Source: Williamsia deligens
GTDB taxonomy: Bacteria > Actinomycetota > Actinomycetes > Mycobacteriales > Mycobacteriaceae
NCBI RefSeq assembly: GCF_024171765.1
Contig: NZ_JAMTCI010000001.1
Coordinates: 1,403,137-1,467,136, forward strand
Length of the DNA: 64,000 nucleotides
Reading direction: 5' to 3'
Numbering within the stretch: the first letter of the stretch is position 1; the number at the start of each line of letters is the position of its first letter. The notes beneath the pieces are model-generated. The model saw only the letters and a list, made by a program, of their open reading frames with translations. It made no database searches and was not told where the DNA came from. Shown here piece after piece: positions 7,864 through 16,255 of this stretch. The position numbers and the translations under genes are program-made.

Positions 7864-7869
7864 TAGCGT
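7864..7869 (+). promoter_or_regulatory. -10 box of the leaderless PhoD-like gene
   Basis: TAGCGT ends 6 nt before the ATG at 7876, with no Shine-Dalgarno in between. Confidence 0.5.
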
Positions 7870-7875
7870 CGGTGC

Positions 7876-9561
7876 ATGGCACCGTCGCTGGTCCTCGGAC
7901 CGATCCTCCGTTTCGTCGACGAGAGCCGTGCCACGATCTGGGTCGAGACGGACCAGCCGTGCGACGTGACCGTCGAGACGGCGGTGGGCGTGCACGCCAC
8001 CGCCGAGACATGGGGTGTGGGGGGCCACCACTTCGCCCTCGTCGCGGTGCGCGACCTGCCCGCGGACACCCTCATCGACTACTCGGTCCGCCTCGGCGTG
8101 CGCGGCGACGAACCCGTCGACGTGTGGCCGCCCGCCGACGTCCCCTGTCATCTGCGGACATCCGGCGCCGACCGTCGGCCGTCGATCGCCTTCGGATCCT
8201 GTCGACGCGGTGAGAACCACGACTCGGAGTCCCTCGCCCGCGTGGGTGCGGACGCCCTGACCGGGCTCGCCGCCCGCGTACGCACCGAGGCCGTCGAGCG
8301 TCATCCCGACCTGCTCCTGTTCCTGGGCGACCAGGTGTACGCCGACGACCCGTCCCGTGAGGTGCTCGCCCACCTGCGCCGTCATCGCGCGGCGCATTCA
8401 CCCGACCCCGACCTGACGACCGAGGTACGCGACGAGATCTGCGACTTCGAGGAGTACACCTGGCTGTACCACGAGTCCTGGGGGTCGCCGGCCGTCCGCG
8501 GCCTGATGGCCTGCGTGCCGAGCTGCATGATCCTCGACGACCACGACCTCCGCGACGACTGGAACTCGTCATGGTCATGGCGACAGGAGACGTCGGCCAA
8601 GCCGTGGTGGCGCCGACGCGTGATCGGTGCGTTCACCTCGTACTGGATCTACCAGCACCTGGGCAACCTCGACCCCGACATGCTCGACCGCGAGCATCTG
8701 TACTCGACGGTCCGCTTCGCCGTCGACGACGACGAACGGGAACGGATCCTGGCGGACTTCGCCGTGCGCGCCGACGCCGAGCCGTCCACTGCGCGATGGA
8801 GTTTCGTCCGTGACCTCGGCCCGCTGCGACTGGTCATGATCGACTCACGGTGCTCACGAGAACTGACGCCGGACCGGCGCGGCATCCTCGACGACGCCGA
8901 GTGGAAGTGGGTGGTGCAGGCCGCCACGGAGCGCCCGGCCCGCCACCTCGTCTTCGGGACGTCCCTGCCGTATCTGATGCTCCCCGCCCTGCATCACCTC
9001 GAACAGTGGGACGAGGCCGTCGCGCAGGGTGCGTGGGGTCGACTGGGCGCACGGGTGGGCGAGAAGGCTCGCCTGGCCCTGGACCTCGAGCACTGGGGTG
9101 CGTTCGACGCGTCCTTCCGCGACATGGCGCGTCTCGTCGCCGACCTCTCGGACGGTCCGCAGGCGCCGGCGTCGGTGACGTGGGTGTCCGGTGACGTCCA
9201 CTGCTCCTACATCGCGGAGGCGCAGCTGACCGACGGTGCCCGCCACGGACGGACCGGGCTCTTCCAACTGACCATGTCGCCGTTCCGCAACCCGCTGGAG
9301 CGACCGGTCCGGGTGGTGAACCGACTGGCGGTGCGGAAACCGCTGGTGCGCCTGATGCGTCGTCTCGCCCGTAGCGCGGGAGTCGCCGACCTGCCGGTGG
9401 AGTGGGACACCACCGCGGGGCCCTGGTTCGACAACGGCGTCATGACCCTCGCGGTCGACGGCGACGACGTGACCGTGCGCGTCGAGCACGCGTTCACCGC
9501 CCCGGACGGGACCCAGCGTCTCTCGTCGACGCACCAGCAGCGACTGACGCCTCAGAGCTGA
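7876..9561 (+). CDS. PhoD-like metallophosphatase
   Basis: 561 residues. An N-terminal beta-sandwich of about 95 residues (LGPILRFVDESRATIWVET) precedes a metallophosphatase domain: GSCRRGE near residue 111, LFLGDQVYAD near 154, ILDDHDLRDDWN near 219, MIDSR, VFGTSLPYL and the metal motif GDVHCSY near 441. PhoD enzymes are Ca/Fe phosphodiesterases/phosphatases and are normally secreted by Tat. This one has no signal peptide and starts directly with the domain, so it is probably cytoplasmic. The conserved His/Asp motifs are intact. TAGCGT 6 nt before the ATG suggests a leaderless mRNA. Its last 10 bp overlap the convergent AurF-like gene. Confidence 0.87.
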   Translation: MAPSLVLGPILRFVDESRATIWVETDQPCDVTVETAVGVHATAETWGVGGHHFALVAVRDLPADTLIDYSVRLGVRGDEPVDVWPPADVPCHLRTSGADRRPSIAFGSCRRGENHDSESLARVGADALTGLAARVRTEAVERHPDLLLFLGDQVYADDPSREVLAHLRRHRAAHSPDPDLTTEVRDEICDFEEYTWLYHESWGSPAVRGLMACVPSCMILDDHDLRDDWNSSWSWRQETSAKPWWRRRVIGAFTSYWIYQHLGNLDPDMLDREHLYSTVRFAVDDDERERILADFAVRADAEPSTARWSFVRDLGPLRLVMIDSRCSRELTPDRRGILDDAEWKWVVQAATERPARHLVFGTSLPYLMLPALHHLEQWDEAVAQGAWGRLGARVGEKARLALDLEHWGAFDASFRDMARLVADLSDGPQAPASVTWVSGDVHCSYIAEAQLTDGARHGRTGLFQLTMSPFRNPLERPVRVVNRLAVRKPLVRLMRRLARSAGVADLPVEWDTTAGPWFDNGVMTLAVDGDDVTVRVEHAFTAPDGTQRLSSTHQQRLTPQS

Positions 9562-10463
9562 GAACGCACCTCGGGCGGCAGCGACCGGGACAGTCGGTAC
9601 ACCCGCGTGGTGACGCGTCCCCGGATCAACCCCACCTCGTGGAAGAACGTCAGCATCGGCCCACACGCGAAGGTGGCGTTCTCCCGGAACCGGCGGGAGA
9701 ACTGGGCGACGAGCCACCCCCGCGTCGGTGAGATCCCCACGGACAGATAGGCGCGCGGGTCGATGAGGGTGGGCATGACGACGAGCACCAGCAGAGCGAT
9801 CGCCACCCGATTGGCCGCCAGCGAGATCCGGCCGCACCGTTCGACGGCGGCGATCAGTTCGGTACGCGCGTAGGTGATGTGCCGCGCCTCCTCGAGGATG
9901 TGGATCCGCATCATCTGGCGGACATGGGGCTGCACTGTCTCGTCCTTGCACGCCTCTCGCTGCACGCGGTCGAGGATCTCCTCGACGATGAGCGTGATCG
10001 CGTAGATGAGCGGGCCGTGCGGGACGAAGCCCATGAGCCGCAACAGCGCGTTGACACCCGAGGCGGCCGGCCAGGCGGGCATCTCGGCCTTCTCGATGAG
10101 GCGGCCGAACATCGTCGAGTGCCGGGCTTCCTCCCCCACCTCCGACAACGAGTACAGCGACTGCGGCGACGTCCAGTCGTCCACGGCGAACAGGGTGCGC
10201 AACAGGTTCATGCAGAGCTGCTGTTCCGCGACGATCCCGTAGCTGAGCACGGCGACGGCCTCGGCGCGACCGAGCGTCAGCTGCTCCTCGCGGGAGAGGC
10301 GCTCCCATATGCGGGTGCCGTACAGGGTCGCGCGGCACTCGGTGAGCCATGCCTTCTCAGGGTCGACGGGGGCGTCCCAGTCGATGTCGATCTCGCCGTC
10401 GAGAGCGTTCTCGGCGGTGGACCTCAGCAGACGTTCGGCGGTCGTGGTCACGTCGGCACCCAC
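9552..10463 (-). CDS. AurF-like diiron oxygenase, third copy
   Basis: 303 residues from GTG at 10463 behind GGAAAGGTGG. Highly similar to the protein at 5250-6233 over its whole length (IDIDWDAPVDP, EEARHSTMFGRLI, VQPHVRQMM.IHILEEARH, ENATF.CGPML). All ligand positions are kept: E80, E112, H115, E161, H188, E192 and H195. Compared with that copy it lacks the first 20 or so residues and has no SDR or reductase beside it. It is transcribed alone, convergent with the PhoD-like gene and divergent from a small acidic protein gene. A duplication of the same enzyme family with a possibly different substrate is likely. It may borrow the KshB-like reductase. Confidence 0.88.
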   Translation of the reverse strand: MGADVTTTAERLLRSTAENALDGEIDIDWDAPVDPEKAWLTECRATLYGTRIWERLSREEQLTLGRAEAVAVLSYGIVAEQQLCMNLLRTLFAVDDWTSPQSLYSLSEVGEEARHSTMFGRLIEKAEMPAWPAASGVNALLRLMGFVPHGPLIYAITLIVEEILDRVQREACKDETVQPHVRQMMRIHILEEARHITYARTELIAAVERCGRISLAANRVAIALLVLVVMPTLIDPRAYLSVGISPTRGWLVAQFSRRFRENATFACGPMLTFFHEVGLIRGRVTTRVYRLSRSLPPEVRSQL

Positions 10464-10644
10464 TGCGCCACCTTTCCCGGTTCTCGACTGGTGTCGCGAC
10501 AGCCTCGTCGCGCCGGGCCGCGGACTCCAAGCGCACCGACCGGACCTGGGATCCACCCCACCCTGCGCGTTACCGCGTTGTGACCCCGGGACACGAGTCG
10601 GATGCAACGCCCACAGGCCGGTGTACAGCCGACGGAGCCGTACC

Positions 10645-10650
10645 TACGGT
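10645..10650 (+). promoter_or_regulatory. -10 box of a leaderless small gene
   Basis: TACGGT ends 7 nt before the ATG at 10658. No ribosome site is visible between them. The rest of the gap 10464-10644 shows nothing I can name. Confidence 0.5.
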
Positions 10651-10657
10651 CGAGTAC

Positions 10658-10870
10658 ATGGCTGAATACCGAGTTCTGGATCCCACCGGCGACGTCACGT
10701 CCACGAAGGACTTCGACAACGCCACCGAGGCATACGAGTGGTTCATCAACTCCAAGGCCGACAACACCGAGCTGGGCTGGCGCCTCGAGGTGAACCACGA
10801 CGGTGACTGGGCCTTCGTCGACGACACCGAGGGCAACGCCGTCGGCGAAAACGGCGCGGACAGCGTCTGA
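10658..10870 (+). CDS. Small conserved-looking acidic protein, unknown function
   Basis: 70 residues, MAEYRVLDPTGDV..., rich in Asp, Glu and Asn, with a Trp pair (GWRLEVNHDGDWAF) and no membrane segment or signal. It is a plausible small soluble domain. The start is supported by the leaderless TACGGT box. It lies 5 nt before the succinate-semialdehyde dehydrogenase gene and is probably co-transcribed with it. I do not recognise the family. Confidence 0.7.
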   Translation: MAEYRVLDPTGDVTSTKDFDNATEAYEWFINSKADNTELGWRLEVNHDGDWAFVDDTEGNAVGENGADSV

Positions 10871-10875
10871 CCTCG

Positions 10876-12249
10876 ATGGGCATCTCGACGACCAACCCCG
10901 CCACCGGTGAGACCGTCCGCGAGTTCGACGCACTGACGGAGTCGGAGGTCGAGGAGAAGGTCGCCCGTGCCGCGGCGGCCGCCGCCGACCACGCACGGAC
11001 GTCGTTCGCCGACCGCGCGCAGATCCTGCACCGTGCGGCCGACATCCTCGACGCCGACAGCGAGTCCCTCGCCTCCACCATGACCACCGAGATGGGCAAG
11101 ACCATCACGGCGGCGAAGGCAGAGATCGCCAAGTGCGCGAAGGGCCTTCGCTACTACGCCGACAACGCCGCCGACATGCTCGCCGACGACATCGCCGACG
11201 CGGACGCCGTGAACGCCTCGCGGGCGTTCCACCGTTTCCAGCCCCTCGGCGTGATCCTCGCGGTCATGCCGTGGAACTTCCCGTTGTGGCAGGTCATCCG
11301 GTTCGCCGCGCCCGGCCTGATGGCCGGGAACGTCGGGTTGCTCAAGCATGCGTCGAACGTGCCGCAGACCGCGCTCTACCTCGAGGACCTGTTCCGTCGC
11401 GCGGGGCTGGTCGACGGAGGGTTCCAGACCTTGCTCATCTCGTCGAAGCAGGTCGAGGCGATCCTCACCGACGCCCGCGTCGCCGCCGCGACGCTCACCG
11501 GCAGCGAGGGCGCCGGCCGGTCGATCGGAGAGACCGCCGGTGGACAGCTGAAGAAGGTCGTCCTGGAGCTCGGCGGGTCCGACCCGTTCGTGGTCCTCCC
11601 GTCCGCCGATCTGGAGAAGGCGGCGAAGGTCGCGACCACCGCGCGCTGCCAGAACAACGGGCAGTCCTGCATCGCCGCGAAGCGGTTCATCGTCCACACG
11701 GACGTCTACGACGAGTTCGCCCGACTGTTCGTGGAGAACATGGCGGCGCAGAAGGTCGGCGACCCCACCGACGACGACACCGACGTCGGTCCGCTGGCGA
11801 CGGAACAGGGTCGACAGGACGTCGTGGACCTCGTCGACGACGCGGTGTCGAAGGGTGCGTCCGTCCTCACCGGCGGGCAGGTTCCCGACGGCCCGGGATG
11901 GTTCTATCCGCCCACCGTCATCGCCGACATCACCACCGACATGGACATCTACGGCGAGGAGGTGTTCGGCCCGGTCGCGTCGCTGTACCGCGCGTCCGAC
12001 GTCGACGACGCCCTGCGCATCGCCAACGACACCGACTTCGGCCTGGGGTCGAACGTGTGGACCACGGATTCCTCCGAGATCGAGCAGTTCATCGACGACC
12101 TGGAGGCCGGTCAGGTGTTCGTCAACGGGATGACGACCTCGTACCCCGAGATCTCGTTCGGCGGCATCAAGAACAGCGGACACGGACGCGAGCTGGCGAA
12201 GTTCGGCATCCACGAGTTCTGTAACGTCAAGACCGTCTGGGTCGCATGA
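10876..12249 (+). CDS. gabD1: Succinate-semialdehyde dehydrogenase (GabD1 type)
   Basis: 457 residues, the same length as I recall for mycobacterial GabD1, and closely similar through [42 protein letters not shown] (catalytic Glu), [13 protein letters not shown] (catalytic Cys), EEVFGPVAS and GQVFVNGMT. It oxidises succinate semialdehyde to succinate with NAD(P)+, closing the GABA shunt or the bypass around 2-oxoglutarate dehydrogenase. ATG at 10876 is 5 nt after the small acidic protein gene, with translation perhaps coupled. A secreted lipocalin gene follows after 28 nt on the same strand. Confidence 0.92.
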   Translation: MGISTTNPATGETVREFDALTESEVEEKVARAAAAAADHARTSFADRAQILHRAADILDADSESLASTMTTEMGKTITAAKAEIAKCAKGLRYYADNAADMLADDIADADAVNASRAFHRFQPLGVILAVMPWNFPLWQVIRFAAPGLMAGNVGLLKHASNVPQTALYLEDLFRRAGLVDGGFQTLLISSKQVEAILTDARVAAATLTGSEGAGRSIGETAGGQLKKVVLELGGSDPFVVLPSADLEKAAKVATTARCQNNGQSCIAAKRFIVHTDVYDEFARLFVENMAAQKVGDPTDDDTDVGPLATEQGRQDVVDLVDDAVSKGASVLTGGQVPDGPGWFYPPTVIADITTDMDIYGEEVFGPVASLYRASDVDDALRIANDTDFGLGSNVWTTDSSEIEQFIDDLEAGQVFVNGMTTSYPEISFGGIKNSGHGRELAKFGIHEFCNVKTVWVA

Positions 12250-12277
12250 CAAGTCTTCGAGAACAGGAGCATTGACC

Positions 12278-12910
12278 ATGTCGCAGCTCGTCTCCTCCTC
12301 CCGCACGGGTGCGCGTCGGCGTTCGGTCGTCGTGACCGTGCTGACCGCCGTCGCCGCGGCCGTCGCGCTGATCGCGGGCACCGGTGGTGCCAGTGCGGCA
12401 CCGCTGCAACCGATCCCGCAGCTGGACGTCAGCCGGTACCTCGGTGTGTGGAACCAGGTGGCCGCGATCCCGCAGCCGTTCAACATCGACTGCCTGCGCA
12501 ACACGCAGGCGCGGTACACACAGATCGACGCGGACGACATCAAGGTCGAGAACAGCTGCACCAAGTTCACCGGCCAGCGCAGCGGCATCACCGGCAACGC
12601 GCGTGTGAACGACCAGAAGACCAAAGCCCAGCTGCACGTGAGCTTCCCGGGCGTCCCGTTCCAGGGCTCGAAGTCGGGACCGACGAACTACATCGTCTCC
12701 TACATCGCGCCGGACTACTCGTGGGCCTTCGTCGGGAGTCCGGAACGCCTGTCGGGCTTCATCCTCAAGCGCGACAAGCAGGTCTCGAGCGCGCAGTGGA
12801 AGCAGATCCGTGACGTCGTCCGCTCGCGCGGGTACAACGACTGCTTCTTCATCACCACCCCGATCGACGGCGCGTACCCGAACATCCAGCCACTCTGCAC
12901 AGTGCGCTGA
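12278..12910 (+). CDS. Secreted lipocalin-family protein
   Basis: 210 residues from ATG at 12278 (CAGGAG 8 nt upstream favours it over the TTG at 12272). Twin-Arg-containing basic N-terminus (TGARRRSVVV), hydrophobic core and an AlaSerAla cleavage region near residue 41 form a signal peptide. The mature part starts with the bacterial lipocalin signature LDVSRYLGVWNQVAAIPQPF, a Cys pair (DCLRNTQ and NSCTKF), YIVSYIAPDYSWAFVG, and a third and fourth Cys near the end. It should bind a hydrophobic ligand outside the membrane. There is no lipobox, so it is not a Blc-type lipoprotein. A strong terminator follows. Confidence 0.88.
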   Translation: MSQLVSSSRTGARRRSVVVTVLTAVAAAVALIAGTGGASAAPLQPIPQLDVSRYLGVWNQVAAIPQPFNIDCLRNTQARYTQIDADDIKVENSCTKFTGQRSGITGNARVNDQKTKAQLHVSFPGVPFQGSKSGPTNYIVSYIAPDYSWAFVGSPERLSGFILKRDKQVSSAQWKQIRDVVRSRGYNDCFFITTPIDGAYPNIQPLCTVR

Positions 12911-12931
12911 CACCTCGGCGAGCACACCTCG

Positions 12932-12964
12932 ACCGCCCGTCCGGACATCGTCCGGGCGGGCGGT
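12932..12964. terminator. Strong hairpin between convergent genes
   Basis: ACCGCCCGTCCGGAC (12932-12946), loop ATC, GTCCGGGCGGGCGGT (12950-12964): a 15-bp stem with one G-T wobble. Placed just after the lipocalin stop and before the convergent aldo/keto reductase stop, so it can serve both strands. No long U tract, as is common in actinobacteria. Confidence 0.75.
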
Positions 12965-12971
12965 TCGTCGT

Positions 12972-13850
12972 TCACGACGCGAGCGCGTCCAGCCGCTCGC
13001 GCGTATCCGAGCTCAGGACCAGCTGGGCTGCAGCGATGTTCGCGCGCAGATGCGCCACATCCGCCGTGCCCGGGATCAGACGCGTCACCGGTGATTGGCC
13101 GAGCAGCCAGGCCAGACCCACCTGGGCCGGCGTCGCCCCGAGCTCGTCGGCGACCTCCCGCACCAGGGGATGGTCGACGACGGACGGCATCATCCCGAGC
13201 GCACCGCCGAGCGGGAAGTACGGAACCCACGCGACGCCCGACGTCTCACACAGCGCGACCTGCTCCTCGTCCGTGCGGGCGAGCAGGTTGTAGGCGTTCT
13301 GGACGCAGACGATCCCCGCGGACAGCGCGCGACGCACGCCGTCCGTGGTCACACCGCTGATCCCGATCGCCCCGATGCTCCCGCGCTCCCGCAGGTCGAG
13401 CAGGGCCGCGAGCTGGTCGTCGAGGGGTACCACCTGATCCCCGGTGGCGGAGATCCCGTGCGGGGTGTCGAGCCGGCGGAGATTGACCACGTCGAGCCGG
13501 TCGACGCCGAGCCCGGCGAGGGCACTCTCGACCGATGTGCGGAGATCCTCCGGCCGCTGGGCCGGACGAAGCGCACCGTCCCCGTCGAGGTCGGCCCCCA
13601 CCTTCGTCACGACGAGGACGTCGGCCATGTCCGGGATCGCGTCGCGCAGCACCTCGTCGACACCCCCGGCACCGTAGAACGGCGCGGTGTCGATGTGGTC
13701 GACACCGAGATCGACGGCCTGCCGCACCACGTCCACTGCTGCGGCACGGTCACCCGCCCGGAGCGGGCGTTCGAGGTTCATCGCCCCGTATCCGATCGGC
13801 GCGCGCGCCGCGAACGGGTTGGTGGCGGGCAGTGCGGTGGCCGTGGTCAT
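12972..13850 (-). CDS. Aldo/keto reductase
   Basis: 292 residues from ATG at 13850 behind AGGAGG. AKR barrel signatures: IGYGAMNLERP, VDHIDTAPFYGAGGVDEVL (catalytic Asp and Tyr), a Lys in VVTKVG, IGAIGISGVT and the C-terminal NADPH-site segment LIPGTADVAHLRANI. The usual catalytic His after the Lys strand appears as Asn (VVNLRRLD in place of a His-bearing strand), so its activity may be modified. It faces a TetR gene across a gap holding two copies of the same palindrome, so it is very likely the repressor's target. Substrate unknown. Confidence 0.88.
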   Translation of the reverse strand: MTTATALPATNPFAARAPIGYGAMNLERPLRAGDRAAAVDVVRQAVDLGVDHIDTAPFYGAGGVDEVLRDAIPDMADVLVVTKVGADLDGDGALRPAQRPEDLRTSVESALAGLGVDRLDVVNLRRLDTPHGISATGDQVVPLDDQLAALLDLRERGSIGAIGISGVTTDGVRRALSAGIVCVQNAYNLLARTDEEQVALCETSGVAWVPYFPLGGALGMMPSVVDHPLVREVADELGATPAQVGLAWLLGQSPVTRLIPGTADVAHLRANIAAAQLVLSSDTRERLDALAS

Positions 13851-13874
13851 GGCGTCCTCCTGTGAGACGATCGA

Positions 13875-13902
13875 CGAGAAGCGGAGGGATCTCCGCTTCT
13901 CG
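13875..13902. promoter_or_regulatory. 28-bp palindromic operator of the TetR/aldo-keto reductase pair
   Basis: CGAGAAGCGGAG-GGAT-CTCCGCTTCTCG: perfect 12-bp arms around a 4-bp centre. The core CGGAG-N4-CTCCG-CTT recurs at 13917-13930. It sits between divergent starts at 13850 and 13935, where a repressor would control both. Confidence 0.75.
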
Positions 13903-13916
13903 TCACCGTAGCGAAA

Positions 13917-13930
13917 CGGAGGACTCTCCG
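13917..13930. promoter_or_regulatory. Second, shorter copy of the operator overlapping the TetR ribosome site
   Basis: CGGAG-GACT-CTCCG, followed by CTT as in the first copy. The GGAGG inside it is also the only Shine-Dalgarno candidate for the TetR start, so binding here would give direct autorepression. Confidence 0.6.
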
Positions 13931-13934
13931 CTTG

Positions 13935-14489
13935 ATGGCCGATCGCCCTGTGCGCAAGGACGCACTGCGCAACCGCGAGCGCATCCTCGACGTCGCGCGC
14001 GCTGCGTTCGCGGGCGGCTTCGCCACGCCGTCGTTCGACGCGATCGCGCGGGACGCAGGTGTCGGCGTCGGCACCGTGTACCGCCACTTCCCGACCCGCG
14101 AGTCCCTGATCGAGGCCGCGTACGAGGCGGAACTCGACGATCTGACCGGTGACGTCGCCGACCTGCTCAGCCGACTCCCACCCGGCGACGCGTTGCGCGA
14201 GTGGATGCGCCGGTACGCCCGCTTCTACACCACGAAGAGCGTCATCATCGAGACGCTGCGCGCCGGGTGGTCGTCGGGCTCGATGACCACCCCGGCCACG
14301 CGGGAACGGATCACGGCGGCGGTCGCGACCATCGTCGCGGCCGGCGTCGACGCCGGCTCCCTGCGCGCGGACGTCGAGCCCGACGACATCACCGCGATGG
14401 TGCTCGGCACACTGATGTCCACCGGGCCCGACGATCCGGCGAAGACCGACCGGATGTTGTCACTCATCGCCGACGCGGTGAGTGCGTGA
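13935..14489 (+). CDS. TetR-family transcriptional regulator
   Basis: 184 residues from ATG at 13935 (TTG at 13932 is possible and has better ribosome spacing). The N-terminal helix-turn-helix is clear: NRERILDVARAAF, PSFDAIARDAGVGVGTVYRHFPTRESLIEA. The ligand-binding part is short (about 130 residues) with no recognisable ligand signature. It faces an aldo/keto reductase and overlaps or abuts two matching palindromes, so it most likely represses both genes until an aldehyde, ketone or other ligand binds. Confidence 0.92.
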   Translation: MADRPVRKDALRNRERILDVARAAFAGGFATPSFDAIARDAGVGVGTVYRHFPTRESLIEAAYEAELDDLTGDVADLLSRLPPGDALREWMRRYARFYTTKSVIIETLRAGWSSGSMTTPATRERITAAVATIVAAGVDAGSLRADVEPDDITAMVLGTLMSTGPDDPAKTDRMLSLIADAVSA

Positions 14490-14496
14490 CCGGTCG

Positions 14497-15717
14497 TCAG
14501 CGGAACAGCGTGTAGTCCGGGAGGCGGAAGTCACCGCCCGCGCGGGACAGCAGGCGATGTTCTAACCGTTCACGGACCGCCGGCCGTGCGAGCACCCGAT
14601 GCACGGCCCGTTGCACCGCGAGGCCACGGGCACTGCGCGGCAACACCACCCTCGGGCCCCCGGGCGGGAGGGTCTGCACCGCCTCGGCATACGGCCGCAT
14701 GATCCGGTCGTAGGCGGCGAACGCCCGCGCATGGTCGACCCCGTCGCCGCTGCGCGCTCGGTCCAACTCACCGGACAGCACCACCGCGCCGACGAGAGCG
14801 AGCGTGGTGCCCATACCGGTCGGCCCCGCCGCCCACGCTGCGTCGCCGACGACGATCACGCGCCCCCGGGAGTACGAGGACAGTGCGACCTTGTCCATGC
14901 GCTCCATGTAGAACTCCTCGGGCGCCGCCTCGAAACCGTCGAGGATGCGCTCGGTCGCCCATCCCACCCCGGCGAAACGCCGTCGCAGCACCTGCATCTG
15001 GGCCACATGACCGATGCGCTCGAGACCGAGATCCGGTGCGATGAAGCTGAGGTTCGCACGGATGCTGCCGACGTCGTCGGGCCGCGTCGAGACCATGCGA
15101 CCGTCGGTGGTGGTCATCCAGTTCCACCAGTCGTCGTCGTCCTCGGTCCGGGGAATGGTGCCGTACGCGATGTACTGGTCCCTGTTCTCGCGCCTCACCG
15201 CGTCGGTCAGGACCAGACCCCGCGTCGTGGAGTTGCGGCCCTCCGCCACCACGACGAGCGCGAACCTCTCGGTCGCACCGCCGGCGAACCGCACCTCGAC
15301 ACCCTCGGCATCCTGCTGGACCGCCGCGATGTGGTCTCCGTACCGGTGCTCGACCGTGCCTTCGGTCAGCCCGCGGATGATGCCCGACAGCCGCCCGCGG
15401 AGGATCTCGAGCTCGGCCGTCGGACCGTCGGACCCGGCGGTCGTGGGCAGGTCCGCATAGGGCCGACCGTCGGGGTCGCGGTAGCGCAGGCCGCGTTCGC
15501 CCGTCGTGTTGGCGGCCACCTCGTCACGAATCGCCATGAGCCGCAGCACGTCGTGTCCGGCGTCGCGGATGTCGATGTTCTGGCCGGCCTCGCGCGGTGC
15601 CGGGGCCCGCTCGAGCAGGGTCACGGCGAAGCCGGCGCGGTTCAACGCCCACGCCTGCGCCGGGCCCGCGATGCTGCCGCCGGTCACCAGCACCCTCTGT
15701 CGTCCACTCCCCGCCAT
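14497..15717 (-). CDS. FAD-dependent monooxygenase (PHBH/TetX-like)
   Basis: 406 residues from ATG at 15717. Rossmann FAD motif TGGSIAGPAQAWAL near residue 11, the DG-like region VVVAEGRNSTTRG, and the second FAD motif VIVVGDAAWAAGPTGMGTTLAL near residue 290, all typical of group A flavoprotein monooxygenases. The DG motif shows Glu-Gly rather than Asp-Gly. The family hydroxylates aromatic or polyketide substrates with NAD(P)H and O2, and drug-modifying members exist. The divergent MarR gene and repeated TGTCTAGT boxes in between suggest induction by a small phenolic or drug-like molecule. Confidence 0.88.
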   Translation of the reverse strand: MAGSGRQRVLVTGGSIAGPAQAWALNRAGFAVTLLERAPAPREAGQNIDIRDAGHDVLRLMAIRDEVAANTTGERGLRYRDPDGRPYADLPTTAGSDGPTAELEILRGRLSGIIRGLTEGTVEHRYGDHIAAVQQDAEGVEVRFAGGATERFALVVVAEGRNSTTRGLVLTDAVRRENRDQYIAYGTIPRTEDDDDWWNWMTTTDGRMVSTRPDDVGSIRANLSFIAPDLGLERIGHVAQMQVLRRRFAGVGWATERILDGFEAAPEEFYMERMDKVALSSYSRGRVIVVGDAAWAAGPTGMGTTLALVGAVVLSGELDRARSGDGVDHARAFAAYDRIMRPYAEAVQTLPPGGPRVVLPRSARGLAVQRAVHRVLARPAVRERLEHRLLSRAGGDFRLPDYTLFR

Positions 15718-15738
15718 TACGCGCCCCCTTAACTCGTC

Positions 15739-15762
15739 TGTCTAGTAAATAGATTGTCTAGT
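15739..15762. promoter_or_regulatory. Repeated TGTCTAGT boxes, probable MarR operator
   Basis: TGTCTAGT occurs at 15739-15746 and 15755-15762 with 16-bp periodicity. The spacer gives TCTA-GTAAA-TAGA, a small inverted repeat over the first box. An A/T-rich patch in an otherwise G/C-rich window, midway between divergent starts at 15717 and 15789. Confidence 0.55.
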
Positions 15763-15788
15763 CGCAAGGTACATGGTGAGATAGGCAC

Positions 15789-16235
15789 ATGGCTCTCGAC
15801 GAGACGTTCGCCGATCTCGACCCCGCGACCGTCGCCGTGCGCGACCTGGTGGGCGCATCCCGGGAACTGACTGGACGCATGGCCTCGCTCATGGGGATGA
15901 ACCCCAACGACATGTCGGCGATAGGGGCGCTCACACTCGGCGGCCCCATGGGCGTCGCGGACCTCGCACGCCATCTGAGCATCCGGTCGGCCTCGGCGAC
16001 CGCGATGGTCGACCGGCTCGAGCAGGCCGGGCACGTGGTCCGCACCCGCGACAGCGACGACCGTCGGCGTGTCACCGTCACCGAGACGCCGGCCGCACGA
16101 AAGGCCTCGTTCGAGGCATGGGCCCCGACCATCGGCGCGATCGACGCCGTCTGTCGTGACCTCGGCGAGGACGACCGCGCCGTCGTCTGCGCGTTCCTCC
16201 GACAGATAACAGCGATCGTCGAGGGCAGCGGGTAG
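15789..16235 (+). CDS. MarR-family transcriptional regulator
   Basis: 148 residues. Winged helix: MNPNDMSAIGALTLGGPMGVADLARHL, then recognition helix SIRSASATAMVDRLEQAGHV and wing TRDSDDRRRVTVTET. Divergent from the FAD monooxygenase across 71 nt with TGTCTAGT repeats, the usual arrangement for an autoregulating MarR repressor of a flavoenzyme. The start is the first in-frame ATG, with GTGAGATAG as a weak ribosome site. Confidence 0.92.
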   Translation: MALDETFADLDPATVAVRDLVGASRELTGRMASLMGMNPNDMSAIGALTLGGPMGVADLARHLSIRSASATAMVDRLEQAGHVVRTRDSDDRRRVTVTETPAARKASFEAWAPTIGAIDAVCRDLGEDDRAVVCAFLRQITAIVEGSG

Positions 16236-16243
16236 CGCTCGAC

Positions 16244-16249
16244 TACCTT
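16244..16249 (+). promoter_or_regulatory. -10 box of a leaderless secreted hydrolase gene
   Basis: TACCTT ends 6 nt before GTG at 16256. This supports GTG 16256 over the in-frame TTG at 16250. Confidence 0.45.
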
Positions 16250-16255
16250 TTGCCG

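Noticed and set aside
8854-10350. 498-codon minus-strand frame across the PhoD-like and third AurF-like genes.
   Set aside because: Out of frame with the AurF-like protein and antisense to the metallophosphatase; no domain.
10570-12624. 684-codon minus-strand frame.
   Set aside because: Antisense to gabD1 and the lipocalin; a third-position G/C artefact.
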